Assembly: GCF_014651055.1 (NCBI RefSeq)
Contig: NZ_BMWD01000010.1
Coordinates: forward strand, 195,026 to 252,921
DNA from: Streptomyces fructofermentans
GTDB taxonomy: Bacteria; Actinomycetota; Actinomycetes; Streptomycetales; Streptomycetaceae
Length of the DNA stretch: 57,896 nt
Direction: 5' to 3'
The notes under the pieces are model-generated. The model saw only the letters and a list, made by a program, of their open reading frames with translations. It was not told the origin of the DNA and made no database searches. This document shows, piece by piece, positions 8,507 through 16,395 of this stretch. The number at the start of each line of letters is the position of its first letter. The first letter of the stretch is position 1. The translations under genes were made by a program, and so were the position numbers.

Positions 8507-9881
8507 AGGCCCCGCACAGGTCGGCGTTCTGGCGCCCTCCGGCATGCTCGGCGCGGGCTTCGCGCCCGAGACCATCGAACGAGGGCTGGCACTCGGCCCC
8601 GACGTCATAGCGGTCGACGGCGGCTCCACCGACTCCGGCCCGCACTACCTCGGCACCGGCATCGCGAAGACGACCGAGGCCGCCGTCAGCCGTGACCTGC
8701 GCATCCTCCTCAAGGCCGCCGCCACCGCGGACATCCCCCTCATCGTGGGCTCCTGCGGCACCAGCGGAACCGACTCGGGCGTCGACTGGGTCGCCGGCAT
8801 CGCCGAACGTGTCATGGCCGAGGAGGGCCTGACCCTGAAGGTCGCCCGCATCTACAGCGAGCAGGAGGCCGCCCAGCTCAAGGAGGAACTCGGCGCAGGA
8901 CGCGTCCACGCCCTGGCCCCGCACGGCCCCCTCCAGCCCGAGACCCTCGAAAGCTGCACGCACATCGTCGGCATGATGGGACACGAACCCTTCGTCGAGG
9001 CCATCCGGGAGGGCGCGCAGGTCGTCCTCGCCGGACGGGCCACCGACACCGCCCTCGCCGCCGCGGTCCCCCTGATGCTCGGAATGCCGGCCGGACCCAC
9101 CTGGCACGCCGCCAAGATCGTCGAATGCGGCGGGCAGTGCACGACCGACCCGCGCCTCGGCGGCGTCTTCGCCACCATCGACCACGACGGCTTCGTCATC
9201 GAGCCCCTCGACGCGACCAACGTCTGCACCCCCATGTCGGTCGCGGCCCACATGCTGTACGAGACCGCCAACCCCTACCGGATGCGCGAACCCGCGGGCA
9301 CACTCGATGTCTCGGACGCCACGTACAGCGCACTGGACGATCGGCGTGTACGTGTCGAGGGCTCGCGCTTCGAGCCCGCCGACCAGCACACGATCAAACT
9401 CGAGGGTGCCCGGGTCACCGGCTACGAGACCGTCTCCTTCAGCGGCATCCGGGACCCGTACATCGCCGCCGGCATCGACCGCTGGGCAGCGCTGCTGCGG
9501 GTCATCCTCACCGAGCGGGTCAGCCAGACCCTGGGCCTGACCGACGACGACTACGGCCTCGACATCCGCCTCTACGGCCACAACGCCATCCTCGAGGACA
9601 TCGACCCGGACCCCGGACCGCCCAAGGAGGTCGGCGTCATGCTCCTCGTCAACGCCCCCACGCAGGCCACCGCGACGGCGGTCGCCAAGGTCGCCAACCC
9701 GCTCATGCTGCACCTCCCGCTGCCCGAGATGCCGTACCTGCCCAGCTTCGCCTTCGCCACTTCACCGGCGGAGATCGAACGCGGGGCGGCCTACGAGTTC
9801 GTCCTCAACCACGTCGTCGACGTCGACGCGCCCACCAGCATGTTCCGCATCCACCACACCCGTGAGGTCTCCCGTGCCTGA
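8490..9881 (+). CDS. AtuA-family protein (acyclic terpene utilization AtuA-like, DUF1446)
   Basis: 463 residues. The N-terminal part (VGVLAPSGMLGAGFAPETIERG, DVIAVDGGSTDSGPHYLGTG) and AGRATDTALAAAVPLML match the AtuA/DUF1446 family. AtuA was named from Pseudomonas citronellol/geranyl degradation, but its reaction there is not established, and most homologues sit in other catabolic operons. ATG 8490 has GAGGAG upstream and overlaps the ATPase by 17 bases. It is followed directly by a DUF4387 protein, the usual partner, which in some bacteria is fused to it. The coupling to an importer suggests it acts on the imported compound; whether as hydratase, isomerase or something else is unknown. Confidence 0.8.
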   Translation: MPPSTEGPAQVGVLAPSGMLGAGFAPETIERGLALGPDVIAVDGGSTDSGPHYLGTGIAKTTEAAVSRDLRILLKAAATADIPLIVGSCGTSGTDSGVDWVAGIAERVMAEEGLTLKVARIYSEQEAAQLKEELGAGRVHALAPHGPLQPETLESCTHIVGMMGHEPFVEAIREGAQVVLAGRATDTALAAAVPLMLGMPAGPTWHAAKIVECGGQCTTDPRLGGVFATIDHDGFVIEPLDATNVCTPMSVAAHMLYETANPYRMREPAGTLDVSDATYSALDDRRVRVEGSRFEPADQHTIKLEGARVTGYETVSFSGIRDPYIAAGIDRWAALLRVILTERVSQTLGLTDDDYGLDIRLYGHNAILEDIDPDPGPPKEVGVMLLVNAPTQATATAVAKVANPLMLHLPLPEMPYLPSFAFATSPAEIERGAAYEFVLNHVVDVDAPTSMFRIHHTREVSRA

Positions 9882-10245
9882 GCGCCCCGACAGCCCGCCC
9901 CTGCTCGGCGACTACGCGATCGAGGTCCGTTCCAAGAACGCGGGACCCTTCTGGGTCACCATGGAGACCTTCATGAGGGACAGCGCCGGATACGCCATCG
10001 CGGCCGACGAGGCGTTCCTCAACGAGGACGTGATCGCCGACCTGTACAAGGTCGACGCCGCGCTCGTCCAGATCTACCGGATCCCCGCGCTGAACGTCGT
10101 CAAGATCTCCTTCCCGCGTCCCGTCACCCAGGCCGGCCTGCGGGACCGGGACATCCACGCCGGACAGCACCACGTACCCCTCGCCGCGCTGCGGGTGCCC
10201 GAGCGGCACCTCACGGACGACGGCGGGGCCGAGCCCCGCCCCTGA
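9874..10245 (+). CDS. DUF4387 protein, small partner of AtuA-like protein
   Basis: 123 residues from GTG 9874, preferred to GTG 9862 because GAGG at 9864-9867 is suitably spaced and the 8-base overlap with the AtuA-like gene repeats the pattern seen at the ATPase. The conserved block is YAIEVRSKNAGPFWVTME followed by a region ending LNVVKISFPRPVTQAGLRDRD. The family is known only as a domain partner of AtuA-like proteins, either fused or encoded next door, so the two probably form one complex. No catalytic residues can be assigned. Confidence 0.8.
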   Translation: MPERPDSPPLLGDYAIEVRSKNAGPFWVTMETFMRDSAGYAIAADEAFLNEDVIADLYKVDAALVQIYRIPALNVVKISFPRPVTQAGLRDRDIHAGQHHVPLAALRVPERHLTDDGGAEPRP

Positions 10246-10289
10246 GCCCGCGCACCTCACCGAGAGCGTCGTACACGGAGGAGAGAGAA

Positions 10290-11126
10290 GTGACGCAAGA
10301 AGCGATCAGGAGCAGCACGCCCATCGCCGACCCCCTGACCCGGCAGGACCTGGTCCCCATCCCGGAGGAGAAGCTGGTCTTCCGGCTCCCGGCGCAGTTC
10401 ACCGATCCGGCGATCGAGCGACGCCACCGCAAGGAGCGCCTGGCCGGCGCGCTGCGCCTGTTCGGCCGGTTCGGCTTCGAGGAGGGCGTCGCCGGTCACA
10501 TCACCGCCCGCGACCCCGAGTTCCCGGACCACTTCTGGGTCAACCCGTTCGGCATGTCCTTCAAGCACGTCAAGGTGAGCGACCTGCTGCTCGTCAACCA
10601 CGACGGCGACGTGGTCCAGGGACGCCACCGGGTGAACAGGGCCGCCTTCGCGATCCACTCGGCCGTCCACGCGGCCCGACCGGACGTGGTCGGCGCCGCC
10701 CACAGCCACTCGGTCTACGGCAAGGCCCTCTCGGCGACACCGCAGAGGCTCGAACCGCTCACGCAGGACGCCTGCGCGTTCTACGAGGACCACGGCTGCT
10801 ACGAGGAGTACTCGGGGGTGGCGAACGACCCGGAGGAGGGCAGGCGCATCGCCGCCGCGCTGGGCCCGTACAAGGCGGTCATCCTGCGCAACCACGGACT
10901 GCTCACGGGCGCGGGGTCGGTGGACGCAGCCGCCTACTGGTTCATCACGATGGAGCGGTCGGCGCAGGCCCAGCTCGCCGCGAAGGCGAGCGGGCCCACG
11001 CTGCAGATCCCGCACGAGGAAGCCAGGTCGACCTACGAGCAGGTGGGCTTCGACCTGGCGGGCTGGTTCCAGTTCCAACCGCTCTTCGACCAGATCTCGC
11101 GCACGGACCCGGATCTGTTCGACTGA
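10290..11126 (+). CDS. Class II aldolase/adducin family protein
   Basis: 278 residues from GTG 10290 with GGAGGAGAG upstream. Zinc ligands typical of the fold are visible: His138 and His140 in AAHSHSVYGKAL, and His202 in LRNHGLLTGAG; the substrate loop GHITARDPEFPDHFWVNPFG precedes them. Members cleave or epimerise sugar phosphates, or decarboxylate and lyse hydroxy acids. It is the last gene of the importer operon, 44 bases after DUF4387, and would supply the carbon-carbon cleavage step if the pathway is catabolic. The exact substrate is not readable from sequence. Confidence 0.88.
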   Translation: MTQEAIRSSTPIADPLTRQDLVPIPEEKLVFRLPAQFTDPAIERRHRKERLAGALRLFGRFGFEEGVAGHITARDPEFPDHFWVNPFGMSFKHVKVSDLLLVNHDGDVVQGRHRVNRAAFAIHSAVHAARPDVVGAAHSHSVYGKALSATPQRLEPLTQDACAFYEDHGCYEEYSGVANDPEEGRRIAAALGPYKAVILRNHGLLTGAGSVDAAAYWFITMERSAQAQLAAKASGPTLQIPHEEARSTYEQVGFDLAGWFQFQPLFDQISRTDPDLFD

Positions 11127-11133
11127 GCGTGCC

Positions 11134-11170
11134 GACGGCCCGCGCCTGCCCGGTACCCGCGCGGGCCGTC
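11134..11170. terminator. Perfect 12-bp hairpin ending the importer operon
   Basis: GACGGCCCGCGC (11134-11145) pairs exactly with GCGCGGGCCGTC (11159-11170) around a 13-base loop. It starts 8 bases after the aldolase stop and lies before the convergent SRPBCC gene, so it can serve both. Confidence 0.65.
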
Positions 11171-11211
11171 CCTCCCCGACCGGCGGGAGCCCGTCGTACG
11201 GTCGACTCGCC

Positions 11212-11679
11212 TCAGCCGGCCGTTTCGAGGTGGGACGCCAGGTTGGCCAGGGAGGAGGCGATGCCCGCCTCGTGGGCGTCCTGGTCGATGCCCGGCGGCA
11301 CGTCCGTGGCGGTGACCGTCACCTCGGTCCCGCCGGCGGTGGCGACGAGGCGCCAGGTCATCGTCATGGTGCCCGCGAACGACGGGTCGTCGGCCTCGAA
11401 CACCGCTTGCTGCACGACGAGTTCAGGCGGCTCCAGCTCTGCGAAGCGGACCTCCACGACATCCGTCGCGTCCGATGTCTTGCCGGGGGCGCCGGTGGCG
11501 TCGAGATGGGTGAGGACCATCCGGAAGCCGCCGCCGGGCCGGGGGTCCCACCGTTCGACCCGTCCGCGCATGCCGTCGGGAGGCAGCCAGGCTTCGAGGG
11601 ACTCCCGGTCGAGGAGGGCGTCGTAGACGGCCGCCGGCGGTGCGGCGATCGTCCGGGTGGCGCGATCGGTCCTTCCCAT
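11212..11679 (-). CDS. SRPBCC / AHSA1-like protein
   Basis: 155 residues from ATG 11679; a longer frame exists but the conserved region starts at TRTIAAPPAAVYDALLDRESLEAWLPPDG, the usual N-terminus of the START/Bet v1-like AHSA1 group. Later hallmarks are GGGFRMVLTH, TDVVEVRFAELEPPELVV, TMTWRLVATAGGTEVTVTA and the C-terminal helix SLANLASHLE. The fold makes a hydrophobic ligand pocket; no enzyme activity can be predicted. No clear ribosome site is seen before this ATG. It is divergent from the SMI1/KNR4 gene 107 bases away. Confidence 0.85.
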   Translation of the reverse strand: MGRTDRATRTIAAPPAAVYDALLDRESLEAWLPPDGMRGRVERWDPRPGGGFRMVLTHLDATGAPGKTSDATDVVEVRFAELEPPELVVQQAVFEADDPSFAGTMTMTWRLVATAGGTEVTVTATDVPPGIDQDAHEAGIASSLANLASHLETAG

Positions 11680-11786
11680 GTCGTGAAGTCTAGGACGCGG
11701 GTCCGCCGCGGCCTCCCGGGCGCGCACCGCAACGGCTGTGCCGGGGCGGACCGAGTGCCGGCGGGCCGTACGGCTATCTTCCTGCC

Positions 11787-12515
11787 ATGACACAGAAGTT
11801 CGACCTTGCCGGCTCTCTGGCCAGGGGCGTCGGCGACCGCGGCCAGGCGTGGACCTTCATCCGGGACTACGCCGCCGACTGGCTCAGCCCGATCGAGGAC
11901 GGAGACGGTTGGCCCGAGAGCGAGTTGGCCGCCGCGGAGGAGCGGCTGGGCGTCCGACTGCCCGCGGTGCTCCGGGAGGCGTACGCGCTCTTCGGGCGTC
12001 GCAGGGACCTCGTCGGCAACCACGACAGGCTGCTCGCCCCCGCGGCGCTCCACCTGGACGAGGCCGGGAGGACGCTGGTCTTCCGGCACGAGAACCAGGG
12101 TGCCGCGACCTGGGGAGTCCCGCTCGGCGACCCGCGGGACGACGATCCCGCCGTGTTCATCAGGCTCGACCTGGCGGACAAGGCCGCCGAACGGTGGGAG
12201 GGCTGGCTGGACCGCCTGTCCCTCGGCTTCCTCGAACTGGTCCTCTCCGAGTCGCTGAACGCCGGCGGGGAGGTCTGCGACTTCCTCGATCCCGATGACG
12301 AGACCGCGGAACTGCTGGAGGAGCACTGCGTCCCGCTGGCGTTTCCGGCGTACCCGACGAGTGCGGAGGAGCAGGCGACCCGGTGGTTCCTGGGTCCGGA
12401 CGTGCTGATCCGGAGCGACGACGGCATGGCGGTGCTGGCCCGCGGCAGGACGGCCGGCGACCTCGAACGCGTCCGCGACCTGATCCCGGGCGACTGGCTG
12501 GACGACTACCGCTGA
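11787..12515 (+). CDS. SMI1/KNR4 (SUKH-1) family protein
   Basis: 242 residues. The SUKH core is recognisable near residues 40-70: WPESELAAAEERLGVRLPAVLREAYALFG, followed by HDRLLAPAALHLDEAGRTLVFRHENQGAATWGVPL. In bacteria this superfamily is rich in immunity proteins to polymorphic toxins, but in Streptomyces many members are free-standing with no toxin beside them, as here. I see no toxin or secretion gene nearby, so an immunity role is only a possibility. Confidence 0.82.
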   Translation: MTQKFDLAGSLARGVGDRGQAWTFIRDYAADWLSPIEDGDGWPESELAAAEERLGVRLPAVLREAYALFGRRRDLVGNHDRLLAPAALHLDEAGRTLVFRHENQGAATWGVPLGDPRDDDPAVFIRLDLADKAAERWEGWLDRLSLGFLELVLSESLNAGGEVCDFLDPDDETAELLEEHCVPLAFPAYPTSAEEQATRWFLGPDVLIRSDDGMAVLARGRTAGDLERVRDLIPGDWLDDYR

Positions 12516-12635
12516 TCGGGGCGACGCCGCACGGGCCCGTGCTCCCGCAGAGTCCGCGCGCACGCCCACGCGCCGGGCGACAGGGGTGGCGCCGACCGGA
12601 CTCCCAGGTCGGCGGGGGGCGTGCGGGTCCTCCAC

Positions 12636-12671
12636 TGAGTACGGGGTGCGCCGAAGTGAGTACGGCACCCC
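12636..12671 (+). promoter_or_regulatory. Repeated TGAGTACGG with an embedded hairpin
   Basis: TGAGTACGG occurs at 12636-12644 and 12657-12665, 21 bp (two helix turns) apart. Overlapping them, GGGGTGC (12643-12649) is complementary to GCACCCC (12665-12671). The element is 68 bases upstream of the acyltransferase ATG and may be its operator or promoter region; no standard -35/-10 pair is clear. Confidence 0.35.
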
Positions 12672-12739
12672 ATGCGGGAGCCCCGGCCCACAGCCGATGA
12701 TGAAGATCATTCGCCGTTCGCCGCCAGGGAGACCCGAGC

Positions 12740-13411
12740 ATGCTCAGCCGCCTCGCCGCCGCACTGGTGCCCGCCGTGGGGCGCCTCACGGTCTCCGCCG
12801 ACCCGGAGGCCGAACTGGCCCCCGGCAGCATCCTCGTCGCGAACCACACGTCACTCGCCGACCCGGCGGTCGTGCTCGCGGCGCTGTACCGCCTCGGTGT
12901 CGAGCCGGTGGTCATGGCGGCCGCCGGGCTCTGGCGCGTCCCGGTCCTCGGCCGTGCCCTCGCCCGCGAGGGGCACATCCCGGTCCACCGGAACGACCCC
13001 CGGGCAGCCGAAGCCCTGGACACCGCGGCGGCGGCCCTGGGGCAGGGACGGCTGGTGCTGATCTACGCCGAGGGAGGCCTGCCGCTGCGCAAGGACGTCC
13101 GGGAGGAGGCACCCGAGGCCTTCCGCAGCGGCCTGTCGCGGCTGGCCCGGCGCTCCGGCGCCCCCGTCGTACCCGTGGGTCAGGCCGGCTCCCGGCGGGT
13201 GACTTCGGGCGGTGTCGCGAAGCAGTGGGCGGGGCTCGCCACGGCGCCGCTGCGCCGGCCGGAACTGCATGTCCACGTGGGGATGCCGCTGGCTCCGGAA
13301 GGTGACGGCGCCGTGCTGACCTCCCGTGCCCACGGAGCGGTGACGGCGGCCTGGCGCACGGCCGCCACGCGCCTCGGCGAGCCTGCCGTACTCGCTTCCC
13401 GGGCGCCGTGA
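12740..13411 (+). CDS. PlsC-type 1-acylglycerol-3-phosphate acyltransferase family protein
   Basis: 223 residues. The lysophospholipid acyltransferase motif I is NHTSLADP, giving the catalytic His36-x4-Asp41 pair. The second block reads YAEGGLPLRKD where the family usually has F-P-E-G-T-R-S, so this is a divergent member; the third block is PVVPVGQAG. It should move acyl chains to a glycerophospholipid or similar acceptor at the membrane. ATG 12740 follows GGGAGA. The gene stands alone. Confidence 0.85.
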   Translation: MLSRLAAALVPAVGRLTVSADPEAELAPGSILVANHTSLADPAVVLAALYRLGVEPVVMAAAGLWRVPVLGRALAREGHIPVHRNDPRAAEALDTAAAALGQGRLVLIYAEGGLPLRKDVREEAPEAFRSGLSRLARRSGAPVVPVGQAGSRRVTSGGVAKQWAGLATAPLRRPELHVHVGMPLAPEGDGAVLTSRAHGAVTAAWRTAATRLGEPAVLASRAP

Positions 13412-13573
13412 CCCACAGTCCGCGGGCGGCCCGCGCGCTCTCCAGCCGATACGGGCCGTCGGGCGGCAGTGTGCGCGCAGCCGGGCGACTGGGGGTGTCC
13501 GGCCCGGGCCGCGTGCAGTCCGCCCGTGCCGACGGGCGAGTGGTGCAGGTCACACCCGTTCGCCCCGCGGTTC

Positions 13574-13600
13574 TGTCACATTCCCCGCGAGCCCGCCGTC
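13574..13600 (+). promoter_or_regulatory. ECF41-type sigma-factor promoter
   Basis: TGTCACA (13574-13580), 16 bases, then CGTC (13597-13600): an exact match to the published ECF41 consensus TGTCACA-N16-CGTC. ECF41 sigma factors typically control carboxymuconolactone decarboxylase, oxidoreductase or epimerase genes, and the gene 38 bases downstream is of the first kind. No ECF41 sigma gene is in this window, so it would act in trans. Confidence 0.75.
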
Positions 13601-13637
13601 AGTGCTGTGTAACCGTCAACGCGGCAAGGAGACCGGC

Positions 13638-14111
13638 ATGGACGCGCGACTGAACTTCTACGGCAGCCCCCTCGCGATCAAGTTCGCGAAGCACGTCAAC
13701 TCGGCGGGGAAGGCCGTCTCCGACTCGACCCTGCCCGCCGCCACGCAGGAGTTGGTGAAGATCAGGGCCAGCCAGATCAACGGCTGCGGCTTCTGCACCG
13801 ACATGCACACCAAGGACGCCGCGCACGCGGGGGAGACCTCGGTGCGGCTGAACCTCGTGGCGGCCTGGCGGGAGGCCCGCGTGTTCACCGAGGCCGAGCG
13901 CGCGGCGCTCGAACTGACCGAGCAGGGCACGAGGATCGCCGACGCGGCGGGCGGCGTCACCGACGAGGCATGGGCCGACGCGGCGAAGCACTTCGACGAG
14001 GAGCAACTGGCCGCGCTCGTGTCCCTGATCGCCCTCATCAACGCCTACAACCGCATGAATGTGATCGTCCAGCAGCCGGCGGGCGACTACACGCCGGGCC
14101 AGTTCGGCTGA
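13638..14111 (+). CDS. Carboxymuconolactone decarboxylase / AhpD-like protein
   Basis: 157 residues. ATG 13638 has AAGGAG 6 bases upstream. The redox motif C-x2-C-x3-H (Cys50, Cys53, His57; NGCGFCTDMH) marks the alkylhydroperoxidase AhpD-like branch of the CMD family rather than a true ring-cleavage enzyme; LVKIRASQINGCGFC and AYNRMNVI are further hallmarks. Such proteins reduce peroxides or act as thiol redox partners. The ECF41-type promoter just upstream is the standard setting of this class and predicts control by an extracytoplasmic-function sigma factor encoded elsewhere. Confidence 0.93.
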   Translation: MDARLNFYGSPLAIKFAKHVNSAGKAVSDSTLPAATQELVKIRASQINGCGFCTDMHTKDAAHAGETSVRLNLVAAWREARVFTEAERAALELTEQGTRIADAAGGVTDEAWADAAKHFDEEQLAALVSLIALINAYNRMNVIVQQPAGDYTPGQFG

Positions 14112-14128
14112 CGGTGCCGGCGAGGCAC

Positions 14129-14187
14129 GGCCCATCGGCGTACAACTGCCCGACGGGAGCGGCGAGGTGGCGGCTTGCCGATGGGCC
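14129..14187. terminator. Hairpin between convergent CMD and FMO genes
   Basis: GGCCCATCGGC (14129-14139) pairs exactly with GCCGATGGGCC (14177-14187). The 37-base loop is long, so this is a weaker terminator call than its neighbours, but its place between two convergent stops fits. Confidence 0.4.
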
Positions 14188-14216
14188 TGGGCGGCGGGTC
14201 ATCGCTGCCCCGGAGG

Positions 14217-15551
14217 TCAGGACGGAGGTGCGGCAGGCCTCCGCCGTACGGCGGTGCGCCTGCGCTCCTTGGCCAGTTCCCGGAGGTACGCCCGCGCGTC
14301 CACCTGGATCGTGTGGCGGGTGGAGGCCACGTAACGGCGGGCCGTACGGGCGCGGTAGGCGCTGATCTCCTTCAGCATCCGCGCCTGTCCGGGCAGTTCG
14401 CAGCGCCCCTCCAGCAGATCGGCCACCCAGTGCGACTGCGCCTCGGCCAGCGGCATGATCGCCCCGAGGGGCTGGACGAGGCCGATGAAGTACAGACCGG
14501 GCAGGTCGGGGGCGACGACCCGGTGGTAGAGGCCCGGATCGTTGTCGGAGGGGTCGATCAACTCGGACTTCAGGAAGGGGAACGACACGTCGTACCCCGT
14601 GCAGTGGATGATCGCGTCGATCTCCTCGCTGCTGCCGTCGTCGAAGTGCACCCGGGTCTCGTCCATGCTCCGAGGGGCGGGCTTCACGCCGATGTCGCCG
14701 TGCCCGAGCCTGGACAGCAGATCGTCCGAGATCGTCGGGTGGGCGGCCAGGACACGATGGGCGGGAGTGGGCAGCCCGTAGTCCGCCAGCCGGCCGCGGC
14801 TCAGGCGCAGCAGGAGCTGCAGGCCGCGGTCCTGGATGCCGAGGGGTGCCCTGGCCAGCCACGAGTTGGTCAGATGGTCGGTGGGCGTGCCGAAGAGGTA
14901 CTTCGGCAGGATGTGCGCGCCGCGGCGCATCGCGAGGAACGTACGCTGCGACACACGCGACGTCTCCACCGCGATGTCGCACGCGGAGTTGCCGATCCCC
15001 AGCACGAGGACCCGCTTGCCGGTGAACGGCTCGGGCGTGCGGTAGTCGTGCGCGTGCGTGCGGGTGCCCCGGAACGCCGCCGCCCCCGGCAGTTCCGGCT
15101 GCGGCCAACGGGGCTTCCAGTGGTGCCCGTTCGCGACCAGGACGGCGTCGTACGTCTGCGACGTGCTCGACTCCGTGTCACGGTGGCGGGTGGTCACCGA
15201 CCACTGGTCACCCCGTGGGCAGACGTCGACCACCTCGGTGCGGAACGAGATCGACGGGCGCAGCCCGAAGTGCTCCACGAAGGCGTCGAAGTACCGTGCG
15301 ATCTGGGCGTGGCCGGGGTAGACCGGGTAGTCGTCGGACATCGGGAAGCTGGCGTACTGCATCGTCCGGCGCGAGGTGTTGATGTGCAGCGACCGGTACG
15401 CCGACGACTGGCCGCTGTCGTTCATGTAGCGCCAGTTGCCCCCGACGTCCGACCCCAGCTCGAAGCAGTCGTAGTCGATGCCGCGCTCCGCGAGCACCTG
15501 GCAGGCGGCGATTCCCGATGAACCGGCTCCGATCACACACACCTTGCGCAA
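14217..15551 (-). CDS. Flavin-containing monooxygenase (FMO family)
   Basis: 444 residues. The FAD site VIGAGSSGI is at the extreme N-terminus, the NADPH site is LGIGNSACDIA, and the FMO fingerprint F-x-G-x3-H-x3-Y is FRGTRTHAHDY. No ATG or GTG lies just before the FAD motif; a TTG at 15551 (reading L-R-K-V-C-V) with AAGGGGG about 6 bases upstream is the likely start. Earlier in-frame codons would translate through the operator and are rejected. FMOs use NADPH and oxygen to oxygenate N, S or ketone substrates. It is divergent from the TetR operon and shares its double-palindrome operator, so both are probably controlled together. Confidence 0.9.
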   Translation of the reverse strand: MRKVCVIGAGSSGIAACQVLAERGIDYDCFELGSDVGGNWRYMNDSGQSSAYRSLHINTSRRTMQYASFPMSDDYPVYPGHAQIARYFDAFVEHFGLRPSISFRTEVVDVCPRGDQWSVTTRHRDTESSTSQTYDAVLVANGHHWKPRWPQPELPGAAAFRGTRTHAHDYRTPEPFTGKRVLVLGIGNSACDIAVETSRVSQRTFLAMRRGAHILPKYLFGTPTDHLTNSWLARAPLGIQDRGLQLLLRLSRGRLADYGLPTPAHRVLAAHPTISDDLLSRLGHGDIGVKPAPRSMDETRVHFDDGSSEEIDAIIHCTGYDVSFPFLKSELIDPSDNDPGLYHRVVAPDLPGLYFIGLVQPLGAIMPLAEAQSHWVADLLEGRCELPGQARMLKEISAYRARTARRYVASTRHTIQVDARAYLRELAKERRRTAVRRRPAAPPS

Positions 15552-15565
15552 CGCCGACCCCCTTG

Positions 15566-15595
15566 TGACCGGGCGGTCACATGACCGTCCGGTCA
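15566..15595. promoter_or_regulatory. Double palindrome operator, copy 1 (FMO side)
   Basis: Two 14-bp palindromic boxes, TGACCGGGCGGTCA (15566-15579) and TGACCGTCCGGTCA (15582-15595), have centres 16 bp apart. The unit begins 15 bp upstream of the FMO start and abuts its candidate -10, so a bound repressor would block transcription. The same 30 bases recur at 15697-15726. Confidence 0.8.
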
Positions 15596-15596
15596 C

Positions 15597-15625
15597 AGGC
15601 TGCTGCGTGCGTCCCACCCTGTCAA
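15597..15625 (-). promoter_or_regulatory. Candidate promoter of the FMO gene
   Basis: On the minus strand TTGACA (15625-15620) and CAGCCT (15602-15597) are 17 bases apart. The -10 ends just before operator copy 1, which fits repression by occlusion. Confidence 0.45.
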
Positions 15626-15668
15626 TGGTTCCGTCCAACGACCACAACAGCCTTACGTGCCGCACTCG

Positions 15669-15697
15669 TTGACAACTCGACGCGGCGCCCCCACGAT
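15669..15697 (+). promoter_or_regulatory. Candidate promoter of the TetR operon
   Basis: TTGACA (15669-15674) is followed after 17 bases by CACGAT (15692-15697), whose last base is the first base of operator copy 2. The layout mirrors that of the FMO promoter. The -10 is a poor match. Confidence 0.4.
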
Positions 15698-15726
15698 GAC
15701 CGGGCGGTCACATGACCGTCCGGTCA
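15697..15726. promoter_or_regulatory. Double palindrome operator, copy 2 (TetR side)
   Basis: TGACCGGGCGGTCA (15697-15710) and TGACCGTCCGGTCA (15713-15726) repeat copy 1 base for base, in the same order, 131 bp away. It ends 15 bp before the TetR start codon, matching the spacing at the FMO gene. The likely ligand is the TetR protein encoded here. Confidence 0.8.
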
Positions 15727-15741
15727 CATACGGGGGAGCCC

Positions 15742-16395
15742 ATGCCCACACCCACCTGGACCCGACTGTCGGCAGCCCGGCGGGAGCGCGTCCTGGTCGC
15801 CGCCATGGACGAGTTCGGCACCCACGGCTACTCCACGGGCAGCCTGAACGTGATCGCCCGACAGGCGGGCGTCGCCAAGGGGTCGCTCTTCCAGTACTTC
15901 GCCGGGAAGCTCGACCTCTTCACCTACGTCGCCGAACAGACCTCGCTGCGCATCTACGAGCAGATGCACCCCTGGCTCGACGGCTACGACGGAACCGTCG
16001 GCTTCTCCACCCACCTCGCCGACGCCCTGGAGGCCTGGCTCGACTACTTCGCCGAGCACCCGCTCGAACGCGGCGTCACCGCCGCCACGAACATGGAGAT
16101 GGACCCCGCGGTCCGGGACGCGGTCCGCGTGCCCGTGCACGAGATCTACCTGTCAGGGCTGCGCCCCCTCCTGGAGCGGGCGGTCGAGGCCGAGGACCTG
16201 CGCAAGGACGCGGACCTCGACGCCCTGCTGTCCCACCTGCTCGTCCTGCTGCCCCACCTCGCCCTCCTGACCCACGCGCCGGGACTCGACGGTCCCGTCC
16301 GGCTCGTGGGAGTGCACCCTCAGGTCCGCCGGGAGAACCTCGAACGCCTCGTCGCCCCCCTGCTGGCGGACGCCCGGCCGCGGGGCGAGCGATGA
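15742..16395 (+). CDS. TetR-family transcriptional regulator
   Basis: 217 residues from ATG 15742 with GGGGGAG upstream. The N-terminal helix-turn-helix reads RVLVAAMDEFGTHGYSTGSL, then NVIARQAGVAKGSLFQYFAGK, a standard TetR DNA-binding domain; the rest is a helical ligand domain. It probably represses both its own operon and the divergent FMO gene through the two identical double palindromes. The effector is likely a substrate of the oxidases encoded around it. The next gene overlaps its stop as ATGA. Confidence 0.95.
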   Translation: MPTPTWTRLSAARRERVLVAAMDEFGTHGYSTGSLNVIARQAGVAKGSLFQYFAGKLDLFTYVAEQTSLRIYEQMHPWLDGYDGTVGFSTHLADALEAWLDYFAEHPLERGVTAATNMEMDPAVRDAVRVPVHEIYLSGLRPLLERAVEAEDLRKDADLDALLSHLLVLLPHLALLTHAPGLDGPVRLVGVHPQVRRENLERLVAPLLADARPRGER

